Shown piece by piece: positions 6,654 to 14,711 of a stretch of 64,000 nucleotides of DNA. Every line of letters begins with the position of its first letter. Within the stretch, counting starts at the first letter, position 1. This DNA comes from JAJKJG01 sp036389455. GTDB taxonomy: Bacteria; Pseudomonadota; Alphaproteobacteria; Rhizobiales; Beijerinckiaceae. Below the pieces are notes generated by a model. It was not told the origin of the DNA, searched no databases, and saw only the letters and a program-made list of their open reading frames with translations. Both the position numbers and the translations under genes were made by a program. The stretch is from contig DASVPW010000218.1 in the NCBI GenBank assembly GCA_036389455.1, positions 16,315 to 80,314 of the forward strand, read 5' to 3'.

Positions 6654-7820
6654 ATGTCCCTGCCGCGCATCAGCGTCGTCGTCCCGTCGCTCAACCAGGC
6701 CGCGTTCCTGGGCGAGGCGCTCGACAGCGTCCTGTCCCAGGGCTACCCCGACCTCGAGCTGATCGTGATGGACGGCGGCTCCACCGACGGCAGCCTCGAG
6801 ATCATTCGCGCCTACGAGCCGCGCCTCGCGTTTTGGCACAGCGGGCCGGACGGGGGGCAGTCGGCGGCGATCAACAGGGGGGTGGAACGCTCGACGGGCG
6901 ACATCGTCTGCTGGCTGAACTCGGACGACCTGTTCTGCGCCGGCGCCCTCATGCACGTCGGGCGCGCGGCGGCCGAGCACCCCGGCTTCGGGCTCTACGT
7001 CGGCAACGGGTTCCGCCTCGACCACGCGACCGGAGAGCGGACGCCCTATTGCCGGCGCCCGCTCGCGATGAGCCGGCGGGCGCTGCGGGAAGGCGGCGCC
7101 TACATCCACCAGCCCTCCACCTTCTTTTCCCGCGCCGCTTGGAACCGCGTCGGCGGCCTCGACGAGCGGCTGAAGTACTGCATGGACTGGGACATCATCC
7201 TGCGGGTGGCGGACCTCTTCCCGACGGTGCTGATCGAGGAGTTCCTCGCGGTCACCCGCGAGTACGACGACACCAAGACGGCGTCCGGCGGCATGGCGCG
7301 GGCGGACGAGATCAGGCGGATGATCGAGGCCAACACCGGCCGGCAGCTGTCGACCGGCGCCGCGATCTTCCTGATCGAGGCGATGCTCCACCCGGACGCC
7401 GCCGGCCGCCTCGGCCCGCGCTTCTTCCGCCACCTGTCGCTCGCCCGGAACGAGGCCGCGCAGCGCCTCTCGGAGATCACCGGCACGCCCGACTGCTTCC
7501 CGGCGGCGTCGGACCCGGGCGACGTGACCTGGGGAGCGCCGGCCGAAGGCCCGCGGGAGGCTGCCCCGCCGGCGCCGTTCCCGGCACCGGCCCTGAAGCG
7601 GCTCTGGGCCGGGCGGCCCCGCGGCCTGCTCTACCGTCTCGCCACGGGCGCGGTCGTCTCGGCCGCCACGCTCGGGCTGTGCAGCCGCGACGCCGCCCTG
7701 GCGCAGCTCCGCAAGTGGCACGCCGAAGGCCTGTTTCCCGGGGGGCGCAAGGGACGGGATCCTTCCGTCTCGATCGATCCCGGGGCGGCTCAGGGCGCGA
7801 GGCGGCCGATCGACAGGTAG
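6654..7820 (+). CDS. family 2 glycosyltransferase
   Basis: 388 residues. The GT-A fold is clear from the start: ISVVVPSLNQAAFLGEALDSVL (residues 6-27), then VMDGGSTDGS, the GPDGGQSAAINRGV nucleotide-site segment and the metal-binding CWLNSDD (DxD-type) near residue 87. The C-terminal third (about 280-388) is outside the catalytic domain, rich in Ala/Pro, and has one hydrophobic stretch near residue 335 that may touch the membrane. It probably adds a sugar from a nucleotide donor to a lipid-linked glycan at the cytoplasmic face; donor and acceptor cannot be told. Its 3' end overlaps the convergent GT gene by 31 bases. Confidence 0.85.
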   Translation: MSLPRISVVVPSLNQAAFLGEALDSVLSQGYPDLELIVMDGGSTDGSLEIIRAYEPRLAFWHSGPDGGQSAAINRGVERSTGDIVCWLNSDDLFCAGALMHVGRAAAEHPGFGLYVGNGFRLDHATGERTPYCRRPLAMSRRALREGGAYIHQPSTFFSRAAWNRVGGLDERLKYCMDWDIILRVADLFPTVLIEEFLAVTREYDDTKTASGGMARADEIRRMIEANTGRQLSTGAAIFLIEAMLHPDAAGRLGPRFFRHLSLARNEAAQRLSEITGTPDCFPAASDPGDVTWGAPAEGPREAAPPAPFPAPALKRLWAGRPRGLLYRLATGAVVSAATLGLCSRDAALAQLRKWHAEGLFPGGRKGRDPSVSIDPGAAQGARRPIDR

Positions 7821-8788
7821 ACGAGCCGCTTCATCTCCTGGCGGGTGCGCGTCACCATGTCGAGGATGAGCCCGGCGAAGAAGCTCAGCACGCCGAGGAT
7901 CACGAGGCCGATGCTGAGCACCGCCGTCGGCAGGCGCGGCACGAGGCCGGTCTCGAGGTAGGTCGCGACGACCGGCGCGCCGAGCGCGATGCCGCAGAGG
8001 CCCACGACGAGGCCGAGGATGCCGAAGAACTGCAGCGGGCGCTCGTCCTTCACGAGGCGCGCGATCAGCTTGAGGATGCGGAAGCCGTCGCGCCAGGTGC
8101 TGAGCTTCGAGACCGAGCCCTCCGGGCGCTCCTTGTAGGCGGTCTCGATCTCGCCGCACGGCATGCGCAGCTCGAGCGCGTGGACCGCGAGCTCGGTCTC
8201 GGTCTCGAAGCCGCTCGACATCGCCGGGAACGACTTCACGAACCGCGCCGAGAGCGCCTTGTAGCCGGACAGCATGTCGGTGAACTGCCGCCCGAAGATG
8301 ATGCGCACGAGCTCGGTCAGGGCATAGTTGCCGAAGCGGTGGCCAGGGCGGTAGGCGGCGGCGGCCGTCGAGACCCGCGCCCCGTTGACGAAGTCGAGGC
8401 CGTTGTCGACGAGCTCGGCGACGAGGCGCGGCGCCGCCGCCACCTCGTAGGTGTCGTCGCCGTCGACGAGGACGTAGACGTCGGCGTCGATGTCCGCGAA
8501 CATGCGGCGCACGACGTTGCCCTTGCCCTGACGGCGCTCGAAGCGCACGACCGCGCCCGCCGCCCGCGCGGCCTCGGCCGTGCCGTCCCCCGAGTTGTTG
8601 TCGTAGACGTAGACGACGGCCTGCGGCAGGGCCTCGCGGAACCCCCGCACCACGGCCGCGATCGTCAGCGCCTCGTTGTAGCAGGGCACAAGCACCGCGA
8701 TCCGCGGGGCGGCCCCCGCCTCCCCGGCAAGTCGCGCCGGCGGCTCGGGACGGCCGAGGTCGGTTTGGGTGAGGGGCTTGGCTTGCAC
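7790..8788 (-). CDS. membrane-anchored family 2 glycosyltransferase (polyprenyl-phosphate type)
   Basis: About 332 residues from GTG 8788; other in-frame starts are GTG 8800 and ATG 8908, the last overlapping the divergent gene. The catalytic domain begins IAVLVPCYNEALTIAAVV, with DNNSGDGT and the metal site LVDGDDTYE. The C-terminus has two transmembrane helices (FFGILGLVVGLCGIAL and VLSIGLVILGVLSFFAGLIL). This matches DPM1/GtrB-like enzymes that load a sugar onto polyprenyl phosphate for use by GT-C enzymes in the periplasm. Its neighbour at 8896 is a multipass protein that could use such a donor. Confidence 0.85.
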   Translation of the reverse strand: MQAKPLTQTDLGRPEPPARLAGEAGAAPRIAVLVPCYNEALTIAAVVRGFREALPQAVVYVYDNNSGDGTAEAARAAGAVVRFERRQGKGNVVRRMFADIDADVYVLVDGDDTYEVAAAPRLVAELVDNGLDFVNGARVSTAAAAYRPGHRFGNYALTELVRIIFGRQFTDMLSGYKALSARFVKSFPAMSSGFETETELAVHALELRMPCGEIETAYKERPEGSVSKLSTWRDGFRILKLIARLVKDERPLQFFGILGLVVGLCGIALGAPVVATYLETGLVPRLPTAVLSIGLVILGVLSFFAGLILDMVTRTRQEMKRLVYLSIGRLAP

Positions 8789-8864
8789 GACGCGGTCCAC
8801 GGGAAAATGCCGGTCCGGCTTATCCGTGGATTTCTCTCCCTGTAAAGCTCCGCCAATTCGGGTC

Positions 8865-8880
8865 GGGAGCCCATGCTCCC
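8865..8880. promoter_or_regulatory. short palindrome in the divergent region
   Basis: GGGAGC-CCAT-GCTCCC is a perfect six-base stem with a four-base loop. It lies just before the start of the plus-strand membrane protein, in the gap it shares with the divergent glycosyltransferase. It could be an operator or an mRNA leader hairpin. Confidence 0.25.
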
Positions 8881-8895
8881 ATGCGAGGGTTCGGT

Positions 8896-10416
8896 ATGAA
8901 GCGTTCAAGGCACGTCATCTTGCTTGTTGTTCCGGCACTCGTCGCAGCGATCGGGCTGTACTCGATGCGGCTTATCCTGCCGGTGTACGTCGGGAACAAC
9001 ATTTACGGCTACGACCCGGCCTATGTGTATCTTCTCAACGGCGTTTCCATCTTCCTCGGGCTCCCGCCGGCCCACATCGACCATCCGGGCACGCCGGCGC
9101 AGGTCGTGACGGCGGTCGTCGCCGGCCTGTGGTGGTCGTTGTTCGAGCAAATACCCGGGAGCTTGCTGGACGCCGCCGTTGCCGACCCGGAGAAATACGT
9201 CCGGGTCATGGGCATCTTCTTCCTGGGCTGCAACGTCGTCGCGAACTGGTTCCTGGGCCACCGCGTCTCCGTCGCGGCCGCGAGCCTGCCGGTCGGGGTC
9301 GTCGCGCAGACCGGGCCGCTGTTCCTCGGACTGTTGGCGCCGCATCTCGCCTACTTGGCCCCGGAGGCGATGCTCCTTGCCCTGGCGATGGTCATCCTTG
9401 GTCTCTTGTCCGGCGCGATGTTCAGGCCCGAGTCGAACGGGCCGCGGCTCGGAGCGTCGCTTGCGGCCGGGGCCTTAGGCGGAGTCGGCCTGGCCACCAA
9501 GGTAACCTTCGCACCCATGCTGGCGATCCTGTTCGTCATCCCGCGGGATCGCCGACTGCTGGCCTGTTTGCTGGCGGCGTTCGTCGCCGTGATCGTGAGC
9601 CTGCTGCCCGTGTACGATTACGCCGGCGCAATCGTCCGATGGTTTCTCGCGCTTGCGACGCACAAGGGTCGTTACGGAGTCGGAGAACGCGGGATCGTGG
9701 ACGTCCCGGTCATTGTGGCGCAGCTGAAGAAGACATGGGAGGCCGTGCCGATCATCTACATCGGGCTGCTTGCCGCAGCGGCAGCCTCATTGTTGCATTT
9801 TGGCCGAGTTTCGCTGGCCGTCTTCGTCGCCTTTGCATTGACGTTCTGTCTGGCGTTGAAGCCGACGCAGCCGCATTACTTCATATCCATCGTTCCGCTT
9901 TCGGCGGTGGTTTTGGCCTGGCTCCTCAGCGCCGCTCGGGCCGGAGCTCGTCTATCAAGCTCCCTGACTGTCCTCGCCATCTGCCTCGGTGGCCTGTGGA
10001 GCGGCGTGACGCTTCACGCCCTGAAGGCCGAGCGGGCCGCCCGCAGCGCGGAGGTGCGGGAGCTCGAGAAGATCATCATCCGCTACCCGGGCGCCAGGAT
10101 CATCGGGGCTTATCCGGTGCCGGAATGGACCTACGCGCTCAATTTCGCGCTCGGCTACACCTCGTTCCCCTTCAGGCTCGAGGCGAGCGTCAAAATCCCC
10201 TCGGACATCAGCTACCACCTGGGCGGCTCTCTGGTCTGGGTGTCGGCAGGGTACGGGCCTATCCGGTTCCTCACGCCTTATCTGGCCGCCGGGCGGCCCA
10301 TCCTGCTCGTTTTCCCGAGCCAAATCCCCTTCGACCGCTTCGAATGCGAAGAGCCAGTCTGGAGCAGCGAGACGCTCCACGTCTGCCGCGTGCTGAAGGT
10401 CCTGGACCAGGAGTAA
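8896..10416 (+). CDS. polytopic membrane protein, GT-C/GT39-like candidate
   Basis: 506 residues from ATG 8896, preferred over ATG 8881 because GAGGG lies six bases before it. Roughly ten hydrophobic helices cover residues 5-370. An acidic periplasmic loop after helix 1 (GYDPAYVYLLNG, then HIDHPGTPAQ) is where GT-C enzymes place catalytic acids. A soluble C-terminal segment of about 110 residues (ARIIGAYPVPEWTY) follows. The layout resembles PMT/ArnT-like transferases that use polyprenyl-phosphate sugars, and the divergent neighbour is a likely maker of such donors. No specific family is certain. Confidence 0.6.
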   Translation: MKRSRHVILLVVPALVAAIGLYSMRLILPVYVGNNIYGYDPAYVYLLNGVSIFLGLPPAHIDHPGTPAQVVTAVVAGLWWSLFEQIPGSLLDAAVADPEKYVRVMGIFFLGCNVVANWFLGHRVSVAAASLPVGVVAQTGPLFLGLLAPHLAYLAPEAMLLALAMVILGLLSGAMFRPESNGPRLGASLAAGALGGVGLATKVTFAPMLAILFVIPRDRRLLACLLAAFVAVIVSLLPVYDYAGAIVRWFLALATHKGRYGVGERGIVDVPVIVAQLKKTWEAVPIIYIGLLAAAAASLLHFGRVSLAVFVAFALTFCLALKPTQPHYFISIVPLSAVVLAWLLSAARAGARLSSSLTVLAICLGGLWSGVTLHALKAERAARSAEVRELEKIIIRYPGARIIGAYPVPEWTYALNFALGYTSFPFRLEASVKIPSDISYHLGGSLVWVSAGYGPIRFLTPYLAAGRPILLVFPSQIPFDRFECEEPVWSSETLHVCRVLKVLDQE

Positions 10417-10430
10417 TCGCCCGCCCGGCC

Positions 10431-11843
10431 TCAGGTTCGGTTGTAGACGTCCTCGAGGCGCACGATGTCGTCCTCGCCGAGGTAGCTGCCGCTCTGGACC
10501 TCGATGATCTCGAGCGGGATCTTGCCCGGATTCTCGAGGCGGTGGACCTCGCCGAGGGGGATATAGGTCGATTCGTTCTCGTGCAGGATCATCTGCCGGT
10601 CGCCGATCGTGACGCGCGCCGTTCCCCGCACCACGACCCAGTGCTCGGCCCGGTGAAAGTGCTTCTGGAGCGAGAGCCGGCCGCCCGGCTTGACGACGAT
10701 GCGCTTGACCTGGAAGCGCGCGCCCGAGTCGATCGACTGGTAGGAGCCCCAGGGGCGGAACACGCGCAGGTGCTCGGCGACTTCCTTGCGGTTTTCGGCC
10801 TTGAGGCGCGCCACGAGCTCCTTGACGGCGTCGCCCTTCGAGCGGTCGAACACGAGGAGCGCGTCGCCGGCCGAGATCACGGCGAGGTTGTCGACCCCGA
10901 CGAGGCACACGAGCCCGTCCGAGAGCACGAGGTTGTCGCGGGCGTCCTGGAACACTGCGGAGTCCGGCCCGGCGTTGCCGGCCTCGTCCTTATCCTTGAG
11001 CTCCCAGATCGCGTTCCAGCCGCCGATGTCGGACCAACTCATGGAGACCGGCACGACGCCGACGCGGTCGGAGCGCTCCATCACGGCGAAGTCGATCGAA
11101 AGGACCGTGCAGGCCGCGAACGCGCCGGCATCGAGCACGATGCGGCCGAGGTCCGAGGTCGCGCGTGCGACGGCGTCCGCGGCCGCCGTGACGGTCGCGG
11201 CGTCGAACCTGGCGTATTCATCGAGGAGGACCTGCGGGTCGAAGATGAAGTTGCCCGAGTTCCAGAGGTAGCCCTGGTCGACGTAGGATCGCGCCGTCCG
11301 GATGTCCGGCTTCTCGATGAAGGCCTCGACCTTGAAGCAGCCGGGCCCGATCTCGGCCGTACCCGGCCGGATGTAGCCGTAGCCGGTCGCCGGGCGGTCC
11401 GGCTCGATCCCGAACAGCATGAGGTGGCCGCCGGCGGCGGCGTCGCGGGCTTTGGCGACGGCCTCAAGGAAGGCCGGCACGTCCCGGATCACGTGGTCGG
11501 CCGCGACGACGAGCATGATCGTGCCGGGATCGCGTCCGCGCACGAAGCTCGCCGCGGCGGCGATCGCCGGCCCGGAATCGCGGCGCATCGGCTCGAGCAG
11601 GATCGTGGCCTTGGCCTCGAGCGCCTCGAGCTGGTCGGCGACGAGGTGCCCGTAATTGCGGCTGGTGATCACCACCGGCTCCTCGAACAGGGTGCCGTCC
11701 GCGACGCGCAGCACCGTATCCTGGAAGCTCGACCGCTCCCCGAAGAATGGGATGAACTGCTTCGGGAAGCTCTCCCGGGACGACGGCCACAGGCGCGTCC
11801 CGGCGCCTCCGCACATGATCACCGGGGTGATGCGTCTCGTCAT
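10431..11843 (-). CDS. manC: bifunctional mannose-1-phosphate guanylyltransferase / mannose-6-phosphate isomerase (type II)
   Basis: 470 residues from ATG 11843. The N-terminal pyrophosphorylase domain has MCGGAGTRLWPSSRESFPKQF (residues 10-30) and FIEKPD. The C-terminal cupin has the type II phosphomannose-isomerase signature around QKHFHRAEHWVVVRGTA with metal-binding His residues. Length is typical for ManC/XanB/AlgA. It makes GDP-mannose from mannose-1-P and GTP, and mannose-6-P from fructose-6-P, feeding mannose-type sugars into the local polysaccharide. It is divergent from the acylation pair at 12108. The 264-base gap between them should hold both promoters. Confidence 0.93.
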   Translation of the reverse strand: MTRRITPVIMCGGAGTRLWPSSRESFPKQFIPFFGERSSFQDTVLRVADGTLFEEPVVITSRNYGHLVADQLEALEAKATILLEPMRRDSGPAIAAAASFVRGRDPGTIMLVVAADHVIRDVPAFLEAVAKARDAAAGGHLMLFGIEPDRPATGYGYIRPGTAEIGPGCFKVEAFIEKPDIRTARSYVDQGYLWNSGNFIFDPQVLLDEYARFDAATVTAAADAVARATSDLGRIVLDAGAFAACTVLSIDFAVMERSDRVGVVPVSMSWSDIGGWNAIWELKDKDEAGNAGPDSAVFQDARDNLVLSDGLVCLVGVDNLAVISAGDALLVFDRSKGDAVKELVARLKAENRKEVAEHLRVFRPWGSYQSIDSGARFQVKRIVVKPGGRLSLQKHFHRAEHWVVVRGTARVTIGDRQMILHENESTYIPLGEVHRLENPGKIPLEIIEVQSGSYLGEDDIVRLEDVYNRT

Positions 11844-12107
11844 CTCGAATGCGTGACCGATACGGACCTGCCCGTCCGGAGCGGGCGGGCGCCGCGAGTA
11901 GACACCAGAATCGTTAAAGCTCCAGGTTCGGCCGGGCCATGCCGACCGGGTGGGGGGCGCCAGCCTCTCCCATTGCGGGACGACCCGGTCAAGTGGCGCG
12001 CCCGGGGGGCGATTTGTCCGCGAAAGCGGTTCGGTGCTACAGGGCGGCCCTCGCGAGGCGCATCCACAGCGGCGGATTCGCGGCGGCGGACGGGAGTCCC
12101 GACGGGC

Positions 12108-13526
12108 ATGGTGTTCAGCAGCGTCACGTTCCTGTTCTATTTCCTGCCGCTGTTCCTCCTGGCCTTCCACGCCGCCCGCCGCAGCAAGACCGTCGTGGCG
12201 GCCTTCAGCATCGTCTTCTATGCCTGGGGCGAGCCGGCCTTCGTGGTGCTGCTGTTCGGCTCGATCCTGATGAACTACTGGCTCGGCCTCAGGATCGGGG
12301 AAGCCGGTGAGCGGGGCGAGGCGCGGCCGTGGCTTGTCCTCGGTGTGGTGCTCAACCTGATCCCGCTCGCCTTGTTCAAGTACGGCGTCTTCGTGCTCGA
12401 GACCCTCGTCGCCGTCGCCGGCCTCGCGCCGAAATACCCCGTGAAATACGCGCTCGCGCTGCCCCTCGGCATCTCCTTCTTCACCTTCCACGCCCTCTCG
12501 TACCTGATCGACGTGTACCGGCGGGACGTGCGGCCCGAGCGCTCGCTCCGGGACATGATCCTCTACATCGCCATGTTCCCGCAGCTCGTCGCCGGCCCGC
12601 TCGTGCGCTACAAGACCATCGCGTCCGAGCTGCACCGGCCGAACGTCTCGCTTCCGCGCACCGCCGACGGCATCCGTCTCTTCGTGATCGGCCTTGCCCA
12701 GAAGGTGCTGATCGCCAACACCGTCAGCGTCTCCGCGGACGCGGTCTTCGCCCTGCCGCAGGATCAGCTCTCGACGCTCGTCGCTTGGGTCGGCATCGTC
12801 TGCTACACGGTGCAGATCTACTTCGACTTCGCCGGCTACTCCAACATGGCGATCGGGCTGGCGCTGATGATCGGCTTCACCTTCCCGGTCAACTTCAACT
12901 ACCCCTATGCGGCGCAGTCGATGACGGACTTCTGGCGCCGCTGGCACATCTCGCTGTCGTCCTGGTTCCGCGACTACGTCTACATCCCGCTCGGCGGCAA
13001 CCGCCTCTCGGCCGTCCGCACCTACGTCAATCTCGCGGTCGTGTTCCTGCTCTGCGGCATTTGGCACGGGGCGGCCTGGACCTTCGTCCTGTGGGGCCTC
13101 GCGCACGGGCTCCTCCTCGTGCTCGAGCGCCTCGGCCTGGGGAGCGTCATCGCCCGCTGGCCCGTGCCCTTGAGGCACGCCTACGTGATGCTGCTCGTCA
13201 TGGCGACCTGGGTGCTGTTCCGGGCCGATGGGGTCGCGCAGGCCTTCGCCTATCTCGGCGCGATGGCGGGGGGCGCCGAGGCGCCGTTCGCGCCGCCGCT
13301 GCAGCGCTTCCTCGGCTTCGACGTGCTCCTCGCGCTCGCCGCCGCCGCGGTCGGCGCGGGGCCGTGGGGAGCGCGGCTCGGCCGGCGCGCGCTCGAGGGG
13401 CTATCCGGGGCATGGCGGGCGCTCGGCTCCGCGGCCGAGCTCGGGACGCTCGCGACTCTCTTCGCCCTCGTCGCCATGAGCCTCGCCGGCGGCGCCTACA
13501 ACCCCTTCATCTATTTTCGATTCTGA
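12108..13526 (+). CDS. MBOAT-family O-acyltransferase (AlgI-like)
   Basis: 472 residues from ATG 12108, with about ten transmembrane helices. MBOAT hallmarks include the buried motif MTDFWRRWHISLSSWFRDYVYIPLGG and the catalytic His in CGIWHGAAWTFVLWG. It opens MVFSSVTFLFYFLPLFL, as AlgI/PatA/DltB relatives do. These proteins pass acyl groups, usually acetyl, across the inner membrane to a periplasmic partner that modifies a polysaccharide. The partner is almost certainly the SGNH protein starting three bases downstream. The frame is open far upstream, but homology begins at this ATG. Confidence 0.92.
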   Translation: MVFSSVTFLFYFLPLFLLAFHAARRSKTVVAAFSIVFYAWGEPAFVVLLFGSILMNYWLGLRIGEAGERGEARPWLVLGVVLNLIPLALFKYGVFVLETLVAVAGLAPKYPVKYALALPLGISFFTFHALSYLIDVYRRDVRPERSLRDMILYIAMFPQLVAGPLVRYKTIASELHRPNVSLPRTADGIRLFVIGLAQKVLIANTVSVSADAVFALPQDQLSTLVAWVGIVCYTVQIYFDFAGYSNMAIGLALMIGFTFPVNFNYPYAAQSMTDFWRRWHISLSSWFRDYVYIPLGGNRLSAVRTYVNLAVVFLLCGIWHGAAWTFVLWGLAHGLLLVLERLGLGSVIARWPVPLRHAYVMLLVMATWVLFRADGVAQAFAYLGAMAGGAEAPFAPPLQRFLGFDVLLALAAAAVGAGPWGARLGRRALEGLSGAWRALGSAAELGTLATLFALVAMSLAGGAYNPFIYFRF

Positions 13527-13529
13527 CTG

Positions 13530-14711
13530 ATGGACGCGCAGGCTGGCATCGAGGCGATCCGGACCGGCAAGGCCGGGCTGAGGAGGGCGCGGACAAGGGC
13601 GAGAGACTGGGCCGTCGTCGCCCTGTTCCTCGCCCTCGTGTCGCTGCCCGCCCTGGCGCAGGTCGCGACGCTCGGCGGTTCCGGGGCGGATGAGAACCGT
13701 GTGCTCGCACCGCCGCCGCAATGGGTCGGCTTCGCCCGCCTGCGCGACCTCGCCCAGGCGACGGACGCCTACATCGCCGACCATTTCGGCCTGCGCCGCC
13801 AGCTCGTGCGCCTGAACAGCCTTCTGCGCTACCGGCTCGGGGTGAGCAGCACGCCGAAGGTGGCGATCGGCGAGGACGGCTGGCTGTTCTACGCTGGCGA
13901 GAAGGTCCTCGAGCAGCACACCGGCGAGAACGTCTTCACGCCGGCCGAGCTCGAACACTGGGTCTCGGTCATGACCCAGATGCGCGATTGGCTCGCCCGC
14001 CGCGGCATCGCCCTCGTCATCATGATCGCGCCCGACAAGACCACCATCTACCCGGAGAAGCTGCCGGCCTATCCCCGCCCGCCCGGGCGCACGACCCGCG
14101 CCGACCAGCTCGCCGACCGCCTCAAGCTCACCGACCTCGTCCTCGTCGATCCGCGCCAGGCGCTGATCGACGCCAAGGCGCGCCACAAGGTCTATTTCGA
14201 AGGAGACAGCCACTGGACGCAACGCGGGGCCTTCATCGCCTACCGCGAGCTCATGGAGCGGGTGCAGGAGAGATTCCCGGCCGCGGTTCCGGCGGCCCCG
14301 GAGGACTACGACATCGTGCCGGTACGGTCGGCGACGAGCGACCAGGCCTTCCTGCTCGGGCTTCAGGACGACCTGACCTACCCGAGCGAGCGCTGGACCC
14401 GCCGCACCAGCCATCAACTGCGCACGACGACGCGCAATCCCGCGCCCGACCAGATCTGGCGCTGGCCGGTGCGGTTCGTCGAGACGGACCTGACGGACCG
14501 GCCCCGGGTGCTGATGTTCTGCGACTCGTTCACCGACTACGTGCTCGGCCCGACCTTCCTGTACGAGACCTTCCGCAGCCTGGCCTACACCCACCACAAC
14601 GGCGGCCTGTTCGACTTCGGCCTCGTCGACGAGGTGAAGCCCGACCTCGTCATCATCCAGTTCGCCGAGCGCTACCTCGCCTCGCCGCTGCGCACGCCGC
14701 TGGGGTTCTAG
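13530..14711 (+). CDS. AlgJ/AlgX-like SGNH polysaccharide O-acetyltransferase
   Basis: 393 residues. An N-terminal hydrophobic segment (VVALFLALVSLPALA, about 28-42) is a signal anchor. The catalytic elements of the AlgX-N/AlgJ SGNH family are visible: the D-x-H pair in EGDSHWTQRGA (about residue 228) and the nucleophile Ser in MFCDSFTDYVLGP (about residue 332). AENRVLAPPP-like and DHFGLRRQLVRLN segments near the N-terminus are also typical. It acts in the periplasm, taking acetyl from the MBOAT partner and esterifying polysaccharide hydroxyls. Its stop codon overlaps the stop of the convergent gene at 14708. Confidence 0.88.
   Translation: MDAQAGIEAIRTGKAGLRRARTRARDWAVVALFLALVSLPALAQVATLGGSGADENRVLAPPPQWVGFARLRDLAQATDAYIADHFGLRRQLVRLNSLLRYRLGVSSTPKVAIGEDGWLFYAGEKVLEQHTGENVFTPAELEHWVSVMTQMRDWLARRGIALVIMIAPDKTTIYPEKLPAYPRPPGRTTRADQLADRLKLTDLVLVDPRQALIDAKARHKVYFEGDSHWTQRGAFIAYRELMERVQERFPAAVPAAPEDYDIVPVRSATSDQAFLLGLQDDLTYPSERWTRRTSHQLRTTTRNPAPDQIWRWPVRFVETDLTDRPRVLMFCDSFTDYVLGPTFLYETFRSLAYTHHNGGLFDFGLVDEVKPDLVIIQFAERYLASPLRTPLGF

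Noticed and set aside
4457..6694. 745-residue minus-strand open frame opposite the RTX protease
   Set aside because: It is the antisense of the protease repeats; its Val/Ala/Glu monotony follows from the GC-rich codon pattern, and it has no domain or ribosome site.
8769..12107. Upstream extension of the MBOAT frame to over 1500 codons
   Set aside because: The extension runs antisense through manC and out of frame through the membrane protein; homology begins at ATG 12108.
11844..13178. Upstream extension of the manC frame
   Set aside because: It is antisense to the MBOAT gene and lacks family sequence; ManC length fits ATG 11843.
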